64,000 nt of DNA, from positions 10,763,832 through 10,827,831 of the forward strand of contig CM119264.1 of NCBI GenBank assembly GCA_051294375.1. Reading direction: 5' to 3'. This DNA comes from Paraspadella gotoi (lineage: Eukaryota > Chaetognatha). Every line of letters starts with the position of its first letter. Position 1 is the first letter of the stretch. Made by a program: the position numbers and the translations under genes. Shown piece after piece: positions 1 to 10,802 of this stretch. Below the pieces are notes generated by a model, which was not told where the DNA came from, made no database searches, and saw only the letters and a list, made by a program, of their open reading frames with translations.

Positions 1-1007
1 TTTAACACCCACCCTTCCTAATCTTTGTGAGACTCACCATTTCTCCTTCTTGCTCTAACTTACCCTTTTACAGTATTTTACCTTCTCCTCCTAGACTCCT
101 ATTTTCTTCCCATCCCTCTTTTCCAAACTGCCATCTGCCGACTACCATCTGCCCTTCTACGTTTACCACCCAAACAACCATTTCGCTCTACCACCTACCA
201 CGTCATCCACCACCCTTTCCACACTACCAACCGATCACCCTCCACTCCACCTTTCCCGACTACGACTCTCTACCACTCAACCCCATTGCAACTTTCACTG
301 TGCCACCCGTCCCTTTTATGTCATCCATCCTACACATTTATTTTTTTCATCTTATTTCAGGCACCCTGTCAATAGCTTCCGCAAGGACGGGTTTGGAGGG
401 GGGGGCTCGGTTTGCGTTCAACGGTTTAATCGAGAGAGTCTAGAAAAAAAACTCAGAGTCGGCTGCGGTGCCGATAGAGTTGCCGATTCTGGTGCCGGTT
501 CCCGTGCTCACGCTGGTCCGGCTTCCCGTTGCGGTGACTCAAAGAAGCCGTTGACGTTCAACTTAAGCTTAGATTAAAGTGGTGGCGCATGGATTATATA
601 GCATTGACCTCGGCATTAAATTGCGTTTAATCTAAACCGAATTTAATGCGCTTCCTCCATTGCTTTGCCATCCCCTGCTGCTCTTACTCCAATACTGCCT
701 TTCTTGTTATCTCCCACACTCGCTTGCTCTACTGCTCCACTACCCTCTTCCGGTCTTCCTCTCGCACATCCGCACATCCGGTTCCACTACATATCCCGGC
801 TCCTCCACCCTACATCCGACGTGCTCCTCCATCACCTTCTTCCCTTACCCCGGCACCCCACCCCCCTTTCTCCATCTCGTTTCTGACGAAAGACGTTTTT
901 GAGATCTCATCTCCTCAGAGTATTTTTATTTCTCTTCCTCCTCCTTTTGCCATTTCGCCATTTTCCTTCCGGTTTGTTTTTCCTTTTTTTCATTTTTATA
1001 CACCGTC

Positions 1008-1103
<96 letters not shown>

Positions 1104-1974
1104 TCTTCTGCCTCCGGAGTTTGCCTTCCGGCTGTTTGGCTCCCAAATTTCGGCTTCAAAGTTCTTTTGGCACCCGAGTTTTGGCTCTCACGTTTGGCTC
1201 CTAATTTTCTCTCTTAACATGAGCCGGGTCCATTGTGTCTCTTACGAGTTCCTTCGGATGGTTTGCTCAAAAATTAAAAATCAAAATGTAACTTTTACGC
1301 TCCGACATTTCGATATTCGAATCGCGCAAGTATTACGCCGCTCAAAATCGCTCAGTAAGAACGGGAGATAATGGGACAGTTTTCACAGCCCTCTGCCACT
1401 GTACCTGACTGTTCATTTTCTAACCACTAAATGTAACTAGTATTACCTACATATTTTACATATCCTCAAATATCCACCACGTCTGGCCTCAAGGTTCGGT
1501 CCCCTGTTTTGAATTTTCGTTTAGAAAAAAAAAAGAAATAAAAAGTGGGAAATCATTGAAAATTCCGTGAGTTTTGGTTCGGATTTGTGAGGGACCCGGA
1601 TGAATTAAGGAGAAAGTAAGGCTATTATTCCTCTGGTCATAAATTTTGGCCACATTTTTTGAGGAAGAAGAAAGTGGATGGTAAGTGGAATCCCGGATCC
1701 TCAAAAGGGTTGGGAGTGTCTCTAGAGATCAGGTGAGGAAAAGCGGATCTGAAAAGTGGGAAACGGAAAGAAATCTCGGTGCGATGTCAACGAATGGAAG
1801 AAAAGGGGATGTCGGCGACAGTCAAGATGGGAAGCAATGAATGAAAATTGGAAAAGCTTGCAATGGCAAATGTGGATGGCATCGGAACCATCTTTTTTTG
1901 GCCCCCTTGGGCCGCAGCGGCGATCCAATGAAAAGCCAGTTTAAAACGAGTTAGAGTCACAAAAAAAAAACTTG
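1..1974 (+). repeat. Left copy of a ~1.95-kb direct duplication
   Basis: This segment matches 13571-15514 in the same orientation over its whole length. The differences are mainly single-base indels in homopolymers plus a different (CT)n length. It starts at the window edge, so it may extend further left, and it stops at an N gap, whereas the other copy continues. A (CT)n tract lies at about 1012-1105. Long open frames here are pyrimidine-rich low complexity and I see no convincing gene. The indel-only divergence fits either a recent duplication or two uncollapsed assemblies of one locus. Confidence 0.9.
1012..1105. repeat. (CT)n microsatellite
   Basis: About 94 bp of nearly uninterrupted CT dinucleotides with two or three extra C bases. 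The Ser/Leu-rich and Arg/Glu-rich open frames read across it on the two strands are products of the repeat, not genes. Confidence 0.95.
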
Positions 1975-1999
1975 NNNNNNNNNNNNNNNNNNNNNNNNN
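1975..1999. other. 25-N assembly gap
   Basis: Exactly 25 N. It cuts the left copy of the 1.95-kb duplication; the second copy shows sequence continuing past the equivalent point at about 15514. The same 25-N length recurs at 26162, 32484, 42977 and 49970, so it is probably a fixed-length join rather than a measured gap. Confidence 0.95.
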
Positions 2000-2018
2000 A
2001 AAAGAAGGAAAGATATAG

Positions 2019-2190
2019 ATTCTATCATGTAGTTCTTTCCCCACCCTAAACAAGGTGAGTGCATCTGCTCTGCGAAACGCGACATCTTCCGGAGAGAAAA
2101 AAGAAGAGGAAGACTCCTCTTTCCCGGCCTTTCTTCCCCTCGCCGTACGCTACCTCAGTACGCCGCACGAGACAGAATCACTCTTCTGTG
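2019..2190 (+). repeat. Left terminal inverted repeat of the 2.56-kb element
   Basis: The arm holds the core TTCTTTCCCCAC followed by a CATCTGCTCT block, a purine-rich stretch and a block ending CAGAATCACT. The same blocks occur in the same order on the minus strand at 4580 back to 4416. Confidence 0.7.
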
Positions 2191-2970
2191 TCGGCGGGCT
2201 TTGCGCTCACAGGTCTCTCCGCTTTTTTACGAAAATATTTTTTGATTACTTTTTGGTGAAATTAATGTGTTGGGAATATTTTTCCGTTCTCTTTTTTTGG
2301 AGTTCAGAATAACAGATATTCTTCCACGTGGCTTTTTTTTGAAGTTCTCTCTTCACGGCCGCCATCGTTTTATCGTCTTCGTTGTGCGTGCTTCGGAGGG
2401 AAGAGCCTTGAGTCGGCCTGTTCGCTGCCCTCAGACGCACCCTTGCGCGGCTGGACGGAGGGAAGAGCGCGACTGCGGCCCTCTCGTTTGCCCTCGGCAG
2501 CTTTAGTACGGCTGCGGGGGAAGAACCTTGTTCGGCCGCCCTTGTTTGTCATGTTGCTCTCCGTTTTTTGGACTGAGGGCGCGTGTTTTCCGACTCGACT
2601 ACCCTCATTTCTCGCCGCCCGCCTTCGCCGCCGCCTCCACCGCCGCCTCCACGCCTCGCACCATAGCCGTTCCGGGCTTTTCTGGTCAGGCCCGAAGTGA
2701 TGCCCCTTCAGAATGTGAGGTTCAGTCTTCTCCAAATGGCAACGCTCTTTCTAGCGTTCGTCGCGAATTTAAGGAGTTTCGCCGCTCGTTGGCTCGTTTC
2801 CGAGTTTGAGAGTCTTTCGGCGGTGAGTACTTCTTTCCTTTCTTTTTTTTTGTTTTTCGCCTTTTTTTGGCGTACATTCGGCGTACGAGGGGTTTTCGCC
2901 CTCCTTGTGCCACCTAACTCGACTTTGTTTGTTTTGTTTTTTGTCGGGCCTTCGCCTGGTCTTTGTACAG

Positions 2971-3067
2971 GCTCAACTTGTTGGGTGGGGAAGAATACAT
3001 GATAGAATTTATGGTTCAAATTGGAACCGGGATTCTTCATGGTTCTTTCCCCACGCAACAACAACGT
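2971..3067. repeat. Internal back-to-back copies of the element ends
   Basis: A near-palindrome: GTGGGGAAGAA begins at 2985 and TTCTTTCCCCAC ends at 3054. The left half is like the left end in reverse complement and the right half is like the right end. It divides the element into about 940 and 1500 bp, each bounded by inverted TTCCCCAC motifs, so this may be two adjacent elements rather than one. Confidence 0.6.
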
Positions 3068-4415
3068 CCACCCCTGGCACACGGTGGTGGAGGGCGGCTC
3101 AGGCTCGCTTGTCTTGTTTGTGGTGTTTTTTTTGGGGTTCCCTTTTTTTGAGACTGGTCATTTTCAATGATTTTCTCTTTTTTTTTTTTCTATGTACGTT
3201 TTCTCAATCGGTTTCTTGGAGCCTCTGTTCGCCATTTCGCCGTTCTTTTCGTCGATCTTGCGTTTGTTCGCCAGCGGACTTGGAAGTCTTCGCGTTCTTT
3301 GGCGGCCTCTTTCGCGCGCGATTCGGCGCTTCGCGCTCCGAGTGGGTGACTGCGTCACGCCTTCCCTTGCGTCGAGCCCCGTCTGCGGCAAGTCGACGAC
3401 GACGCTCGTTTTCGGATCAGAGGTAGGGTTCCTCCTCTGAAAGAAGTCGCTGCTGGCGGTTTTGACAGAAACTTCTTTGTCTCGTCGTGCTTCTATACAG
3501 CCTTCGGAGTGGTCTGCAGGCAGTGAAGGATTTGCGCAGAGTTGGCCAGGACGGACGTTCTTTAACCGCGTGGGACGTGGCTTTCGCTAATACGCGTTTC
3601 CGGGGCGCTTGGATCGGAATTTGCTTCGCCGGCGGTGTTTCGTCCTCGCTGGCTCAGAGAGTTTGCCTTGTGCGCTCAGTTCGACGCCGTTCGGTAGACT
3701 CCAAGACGACGCGCGCTTTCAAGGTTTTGAGCGCATCATGAGGGAACCCGGAGGTCCGCTCATGCTGTCCTTTCTGTCGCTGACGTCTCCGCCTCATGGT
3801 TGAGGCCCTACGCTCGCGAGGGCCTCCGGTGGCAGTGGATCGCCAGCGCCACCTTGGAAACGATCTTGCCAAGCCCCTTGGAGACGCCTCGTCGGTTTGG
3901 CGGCGGATTTTGTTCGAGGCCCTCTCCGAGTCTCGGCGCTTAGTTGTCGACGGCTGCCCCCTCTCGGATCTCAAGACAGTTCTGTCCACGTTCTCCGCCT
4001 CCACGTCGTTCTTTTCGAGACCGCTCCACCAGACGTCACCAAAGCGTTCCATTTCTTCGCTTCTCGCTCGGGGCGCCACTCAATTGCGCCTGTCTGCTAG
4101 CCCGGCAAGCGGGGCGTGGGACAGTCCGCGTAAGTCCCGTCGCCGTCCCTACCGGGCTCAGCAAGTCTTCGCCGCCTCCCAAGCGTAGGGCGAGGCTCCT
4201 GAGGGACGTCTAAGGACGCCGATGATCGCCCGACAGGCTCTTTCGGCCGTTGCCTGTCGGCCGTGCAGGTTTCCAGGGCCCGGCTTTCGTCCATGGAACT
4301 GGTTTTTTGCGGTTTCTCATCCCCCCCCTTCTAACGCGTCCGCGTCAAGTGGGGCCGTGGGCACGTCACGGGAAGTTTTCGCGGGATTCCCCCCTCTTGG
4401 TGTTGCTTGGCTACG

Positions 4416-4580
4416 AGTGATTCTGTCTCGTGTCGGCGTACTGAGGTTAGCGTACGGGAGGGGGGAAGAGAAGGGGGGAAGAAGGAGTTTTCTCTTTCTT
4501 TTTTCTCTCTGGAGATGTCGCGTTTTCGAGAGCAGATGCTCCTTGTTGGTGGGGAAGGAACCATGAAGAATCCGGTTCCA
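4416..4580 (-). repeat. Right terminal inverted repeat of the 2.56-kb element
   Basis: Reverse complement of the left arm at 2019-2190. It contains the inverted AGTGATTCTG, AGAGCAGATG and GTGGGGAAGGAA blocks. The match ends near 4580, beyond which the sequence becomes A+T-rich. Confidence 0.7.
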
Positions 4581-6700
4581 TTTGGAGACCATAAATTTTC
4601 GAATTATGGATGAGGTTTTTCTCGAGTCTAGTGAGAAGTGGAAGATCTCATTTAGCTTCGCGTTTACGAGCAGTCGAGCACTGTAAACAGAACGAATTTG
4701 ACGAAAACAGGAAGAGTACTTATTAACGATGAACGTAATTTTATTGTTGCGAAAATTATTATCTAATTTTTAATTATTAATTTATTAATAAACTGAAGAC
4801 AAAAAAGTTTAGTTTTATTTCTAGTGACATTATTTTTTTAAAAAATGTTCGACTAATGTAATTAATATCCTGGTAGAAAATCACCACTGGTGAAACTGTC
4901 ATTCCAAGTTACCACTGAACAGACCGGAAACTTGCTTGCAAAAAGATTCTCACGCCTGAATAAAAGCAAAAAAAAACGTTAATTTAGTCCATCTGCTCTC
5001 ACCTTTTTTTTTTTCCTTTCATAATTTTCCGCGCCTATCTTATTCCACCTCCTCCTCCTCTTCCTCTCCTCCCGGTCTCCATTCTCTCCCTATTTCCTCC
5101 TTCCTCCTCCCAGAACTTCCGTTTTAGTTTTTTCCGTCTCCCTTTCCACGCGGCGTCTCACGCGCATTAGATTCCCTCATGGACGTCACTTGTTTTTTTT
5201 TTTCTTTTTTGTCCCGGGACGAGTTCCGTGTGGCGCGCGCAGCGTCGCGGACTCTGAATCACGGACGTGGGCGGACGAGTTTTCGCTAAGTTGAGACATG
5301 CGTACTAAAGAAAAAAAAAAGAAAAGACAAAACAGAACAACAACAAGAAAAAAAAAGACGGGCCGAAAACAAGATTTGTCGCGCTTTGCTGAGCTCGGTT
5401 ATGCCGAATCTTTCTCGAACGACGCTCCCGGTGGACTGTTAATGGAACGACTATTATTACGCGTGCTAACATTTTTACGGATGTCCTTTTTTTTTAATAT
5501 TTTTCAGTTTTTAAAACCGATCTAGTTTAAAGCGGAGTTTCGGTATTCGTCGGAAATCTTTTTTCTTTTTTGCTTTACAGTTGTATCCTTTTATTTTTCT
5601 TGCTATAACTACACTTTGTTTTCCTTTAAAGGTCGGCGAATAAACCAAAGACGAGGCTTTTTTTACGACGAACTAGAAGACGAATTTATAGAAGAGAAAT
5701 TTTGGAAAGAAACCAAAGAAGAAAAAAACAAAAAATAAATAAAAAAAGCGCGATACTTGATACTAAAATAGTTTTCTTCTGAAATACGAAAATGAAAATA
5801 AAAAATGGATGTGAAAAAATAAACGCCAAAAGAAATAAAAAAAAATTGGACAAAGTTGGAAAATGAACCGTAATAAAAAGAACGAAGCTCCCAGACCCAA
5901 AAATCATCTTTTAAAACGTCAAAAAAGCTCATTTTTTATAATGCAAATTCCTCCTCAGTCGCCCGAGACTGAGTTTAAAGTTTCGAAGTTTATCCGAAAA
6001 AGCAGGTAAGATAAAAGTTTTTGTTTTTTTTTGCAAAATGGCGCGAGAAGCGAAAAATTACTTTTTCATGCGATTTTTCCAAAATTTTAAAACGGAGGGG
6101 GGGAGAGGATAGGCAAAAGGTGGGGTGGTAGAGGAGAGAGGTAAGGTAGTATCTTTTAATCTTTAGACCTTGGTGCTGGAAATTGTGAGGTCTAGGATCA
6201 ATTACCCGCTCCTACTTTGAGGAGGAACGTTAATAAAATTCTGTCTGACCTGACGACCCTCCCAGAAAGATAGCTCGCGGCTGGCTTCTTTTCCTTTTCC
6301 CAACTTGATTGTATCCCGAATGGCTCCGACACACGGCTCTAAAATATACAAACAACAATGACTTTTTTTCATATATCCTTGCTCGAGTCCGAGAATGAAG
6401 AAAACTTTATTTGTGAAAATTTAACTTTTTTAAAAAAAATTAAAAATTGTTTCTCACCTTGACTATGCGCATAATCGTAGTGAAGGTTTTTTAGTTAATA
6501 GTTTTTTTTTGTTCGTTTACTAGAACTTAGTAACAATTTTCCTCATAAGCCCTATTTAAAATTAGTTCTTATTTTTCTAACACATAATACTTGTCAAGTT
6601 GATTCTCTTATCTCCAGTCCATGAAAGTCTCTCTTTTTTAATAGTCGAATCATCATGTCGCTCATTCCAACCACTCAATCAATTCAAATGCGCGCAATAA
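4581..6700. other. A+T-rich sequence without a supported gene
   Basis: Poly-A and poly-T runs dominate and open frames are lysine- or phenylalanine-rich artefacts of composition. I see no splice-bounded exon, RNA gene or repeat unit that I can defend. Confidence 0.6.
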
Positions 6701-6732
6701 AACTAAAAAGGGTCGAGACCGAGAGAAGAGAG

Positions 6733-6792
6733 GGGAGGGGAGGCGAGAGAGAGAGAGGGAAGAAGAGAGAGAGAGAGAGAGAGAGGAGATGA
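6733..6792. repeat. (GA)n tract
   Basis: Interrupted GA dinucleotides. The tract runs into the 3' side of the minus-strand proline-rich exon candidate, where a reading frame continues as Ser/Leu repeats. Confidence 0.85.
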
Positions 6793-6799
6793 GCAATGA

Positions 6800-6993
6800 A
6801 GAACTGACTGGATGTAAAACGTTTGACCCTGTGGAAGATTGTAAGGAATTACGAAGCCGTTGCCGAAGATGGTTTCGTCCGGCCTAAATTCCGGAGGCGG
6901 CCATGGCGCGGGCGGAGGCGGCGGAGGCGGCGGATGCGGGGGAGATGGCGACGGGATATAAGGTCCGTGGGGGCATTTTTGCTGAATTCGCAT
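6800..6993 (-). CDS. Candidate exon: proline-rich tail with a GFVIP motif
   Basis: The minus strand is open from an ATG at 6993. It reads a proline-rich stretch of eight consecutive prolines, then PPPEF, then NGFVIPYNLP, then a Gln/Phe/Tyr stretch. After about 65 residues the frame runs into a (CT)n tract and is no longer believable. The NGFVIP core next to PPP-type motifs resembles the GVFVIP plus PPxY tails of the gene island at 52-59 kb (for example NPGVFVIP at 58017-58877). No membrane segment precedes it, and no certain donor or acceptor was found, though an AG precedes the ATG. It may be a tail exon, a pseudogene fragment or chance. Confidence 0.3.
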
Positions 6994-7229
6994 CTGACCG
7001 CGGTGGTGCCAAACGCAAGAGGAAGGCAGAGAGGGGCGGAATAGGGGGTGGTGGGCGGTGTTGAAGGGGGTGGCGGGGTGGGAAGGGGTGGGGGATGTGA
7101 TTGAAAGGTTTAACGGGTCAACAAGTAAGATCTAGCGGGAGCGTGTGAACTTGGGTGTTTGGGGGATGAATTAAAATATGTAGATGACCTCGATTTTATA
7201 GGGCGCTTGTTTCGATTCTAATCTTCAAT

Positions 7230-7244
7230 GTTTTGAGAGAGAGA

Positions 7245-7313
<69 letters not shown>

Positions 7314-7322
7314 TGAGAGAGA
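7230..7322. repeat. (GA)n microsatellite
   Basis: About 90 bp of GA dinucleotides, close to perfect in its centre. Confidence 0.95.
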
Positions 7323-8568
7323 TGATTATCTCGTTTCAGAGACATATCTCATTTCATGAGAAAAATCCTTTTTGTACGCTCTGGAATCGTCTCCGAGTGG
7401 GGTTTCGTTTCGTATTATTATTAAATTTGCATTATTTGTAGTAAAGAAGAACAAATTTTAAAAAGTCAGACTCTACATTTTATTAATAGCAGAGCGTGGC
7501 GATCTACAAATCAAGTTTTTTTCTAACTTTCAATTTCTGTTCTTCGCTCCCTTTTCTCTTCCTCTCTCCCAATCATTTTCCATTCTTTCACCGCTCTTTC
7601 AACCCTTTTCGTCTGCTTTTATTCTTGCTTCCCACTTTTTCCATTAATTTTCTTCCTACTTTTTAGTTTTTATTTATTTTTCCAATATTTCTTTCCTCCA
7701 TTCCTTTTTCTCTCCATCCACGGGCAAAAGTGCGGCTGCACCCCCGCGGTCTTCGGACAATGGGTCCGAGGCAGTAGCAGAATCCGTTGGTGGAAGCGCA
7801 AACTGATTTACTTGATTTAAACGACGACGAAAGACGACGATAACAACGACGACGACTAACGTTGCTTCAAAACAAGGGCAAAGAAGAGATGGGAAAAAAA
7901 GGGAACGAGCGGAACGCAGTAATGGAGGACGTCGGTTAAAATCCGGATTTCCGCGAGAGATGGCGCGATTTAGCTTGAACTCGAGTGTGCTGGCGGAGGA
8001 ATTACTTTCTGTTTACGAGAAGGAAAGCCTATATTATATACTAAGCTTATAAGTATTTATTATTTAATGTATACTTGATCGTCACATCAATTGACCGTAT
8101 TGCCACGTGCGAACCTACGCGACTTCGCTGGTGACCGATGACCTTTGACCCGGAGCCGATTCAGGCAGGGCTGTTCATCTCACTGCCCCCCCTCTTCGAC
8201 CCTGGGCCTCACGTCGCCCGTGAGCCGGCGGTGAATCGGGAATCTTCGCGATTAGGAAGCAATAAGAAACCCGGTCCATCGTCGTCTCCGGGTTTCAACT
8301 CTCCTTTTCATTTCATTATCTTTGCAGTTTTTTAGTAATATTATTGGGCCCTAACTAAAATTGTTTAAAAATTGAAAAATAAATAAATAATTTGAGCCAA
8401 CAAAAAATTGGAGGAAAGGGGGTAAAAAAAGGCCCCTGTGTTAAGAGTTACTTCGGATTCTGGCATCTGGCTGCGAAGGTCACAACGACAAAAAGAAGGG
8501 GTGAAGAATCGCGGCACGAAAAAAGTAGGAAAATGGTTTTGAGGGAAACTCAGGAGAATTATAAAGAA
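7323..8568. other. No supported gene
   Basis: Mixed composition. A short G+C-rich stretch near 8138-8290 is open on the plus strand, but it has no recognisable motif or splice signals. A degenerate GAC/CGA-type stretch lies near 7820-7855. Confidence 0.5.
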
Positions 8569-8706
8569 TAGAATGTAGTAAATAAATAAATAAATATATA
8601 AATTATATAATATATAAATAAAATAAATGAAATAAATAAATAAATAAAATAATAAATAAATAAAAATAAATAATAAATAAATAAATGAATTAAATGAATA
8701 AATGTT
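8569..8706. repeat. (TAAA)n-type A+T-rich simple repeat
   Basis: About 138 bp made almost only of A and T, mostly AAAT/TAAA units. It lies next to a G+C-richer segment starting near 8730, as the tail of a retroposed element would, but no element could be identified. Confidence 0.8.
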
Positions 8707-8729
8707 AAATTTAGTAAGATAAGTCATTA

Positions 8730-9725
8730 CCTGCTCCCCAACTACTCGATATTACTCCTTTCTCAGGTCGATTCCGGAATGGGCCCATCAACCCCAGGGA
8801 TAAATTCGAGTCCCGTCGACCGAAATAGAACTCGCCTGCTCGCCCACGTCGTCTTCTCCACCTGCTGCACCTGTCCAAAAACAGGCTGCCTTTTTTTGAC
8901 CTTTTTTTGCTGCCGACATAAAAAGGTCGTTGATTGGATTAAACTTCGCAACATCGTCGCCTCCGAACCGCGCCCCACAGCGCCCCTTCTCGGACGAAAG
9001 AAAAAAACACAAAACCGAGGCAGCGGTCGACCTCTTGCCATTTCGGCCAACTCCCCATCGGCGTGCCTTACCAACGCGGTCGCCTTACCAACCGGAGCTA
9101 ATAAGGACCAAAACAATAGCACACGCCCTCCTCACCTCAGACTCTCGGTAAAACATCTCTCGACTGATTAGTACTACCGTAAAAAAACAAGTTTTTCCCC
9201 ACTCCGTACCGATGCCGCTTCTCACTTAAATACCAACAGCCCCACCTTTCTCTCTTCGGCTCAGCAGCGATCATTTTCTCACTCAAAAACCTCACCCTGA
9301 ACATTTAAGCAACGGTCATCACCGACCGGGAACCCACCCCACCCGGTTCACACACCCACGCCTCTTCTCGTCCATGAACCGCCGACCCGTCGCCACGTCA
9401 TTTTCATAACCGTCAACGGGAGACTTTTTACGGTTTCGGGTCTTCTTCCATCCGTGGCCATGGACATGGTGGTCTACGACGCTGCGCTCTGCAGGCTCGG
9501 CTGATTCGCTGCTCTGCGCTGCAAGGGCAGATATGCTGGGTCCGATGCCTGTCCGGCACGGTCCGGCTTCATACGGAGCGTTAGAGTCAGTTTTTTTTTG
9601 GGAGGGGGGGTGGAGTTGACGGGTTCGAGGATCGGTCGAAAAGGGCCCTTTTCGCGGGCGCCCGCCGAAAATCGGCCGGGCCCAGTGGGCGGAACCCAAA
9701 TTGAAACAATTAGGAATTCCGTGTC
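8730..9725. other. G+C-rich segment, open on both strands, unassigned
   Basis: Frames of 100-130 codons are open on both strands (8779-9171 plus, 9319-9699 minus). I recognise no domain and no clear exon boundaries. The contrast in composition with both flanks suggests an inserted element or a decayed gene, but there is nothing specific to name. Confidence 0.4.
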
Positions 9726-10305
9726 AGCCGCTGGATCGGTCCAAAAACTGACGCCATATTTCTTTTTTTTTTTCTCTTTCCACGGAATGAACGAAAGAAG
9801 ATCGGAGGAAAAGGAAAACGATGAGATTTTCGAGAAACTTATCTTTTTTATATTTTTTTTTTAAACTTTTTTTTTCTGCTTTGCTCGTTTGTTTTTTGTT
9901 TATCGACTTCGCCGAGGTCGTCCTTGGCAACGAGTTTTTCGTACTTCATGCGACAGAATTCTTTTTATTTTTTTTTCTTTTAACTTTCAAAATACGGACC
10001 TTTTCTCTCGCTTTAAAGGTTTCGAATTTTTGCGCGTTCGCTTCTTTTTCACTAATAATCCTCGGAGCTTAATCTAAGGCGAGTCTTAGGCGAGAGTTGT
10101 TCCTTTGTCGGCGGTCCGGACCATAGTGGAGATTCATTCGGGAGAAAGCCAGAGGGGTGCGAGAGGACAATGCCGAGGGGGGAAAGAAGAAGAAGAAGGA
10201 GGAGAATGATGAGGAAGAGAAGAGGAAGAGGAAAAAGATGGGCGTCCGGCGAAAAAGGCTGTCGCTTCCCTTACTCTTTTTTAATATTCTTCCATATCCT
10301 CTTTT

Positions 10306-10357
10306 TTCTTTCTTTACTTCTTTCTTGTCTTTCTTTCTTTTCTTTCTTTCTTTCTTT

Positions 10358-10389
<32 letters not shown>

Positions 10390-10398
10390 TTCTTTTTT
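10306..10398. repeat. (TTTC)n microsatellite
   Basis: About 90 bp of TTTC tetranucleotides with occasional extra T bases, followed by ATTC-type repeats to about 10485. Confidence 0.9.
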
Positions 10399-10676
10399 GA
10401 TCGTCTTGTGAATTTTTTCTTTTTTATCTATTCATGAATTTCATTCATTCCTTCTGAATTCAGTCATTCATTCATTCATTCTCTCCTTCTTTTTTTCTTT
10501 TATTTTTAGATCTTTCATTCTCTTATCGTTCCTTTTTTTTTTTTTTTTTTGAGCGCTAAGGATGGACAGAGCGCTGCGACAGCCGGATCCCCTCTGGGAC
10601 GGGGTCAGTCAGATCGTCCTTTTATGGGACAAGATTAGGTTTTGTGGATCCGTGGTTTAGAGCTCGGAAGGCAGAG

Positions 10677-10738
10677 AGAAAAAATGAGAGAGAGAGAATA
10701 GACAGAGAGCGAGAGAGAGAGGGAGGAGAGAGAGAAGC

Positions 10739-10802
<64 letters not shown>
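10677..10802. repeat. (GA)n microsatellite, interrupted
   Basis: About 125 bp of GA dinucleotides with GGA and GCGA interruptions. The Arg/Glu frames across it are artefacts. Confidence 0.9.

Larger units (their letters stand above)
2019..4580. mobile_element. Inverted-repeat-bounded element, about 2.56 kb, unclassified
   Basis: The two ends are inverted copies of one another: 2019-2190 matches the reverse complement of 4416-4580 with scattered mismatches and indels. The interior is G+C-rich compared with the flanks and carries two further end-type sequences facing each other near 2971-3067. Short open stretches exist, for example near 2700-2810 and 3796-4188 on the plus strand, but none shows a recognisable reverse transcriptase, transposase or recombinase motif. 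Terminal inverted repeats plus an internal complementary copy recall DIRS-type retroelements or a composite of two foldback units. That is inference; a non-autonomous DNA element is equally possible. Confidence 0.55.
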
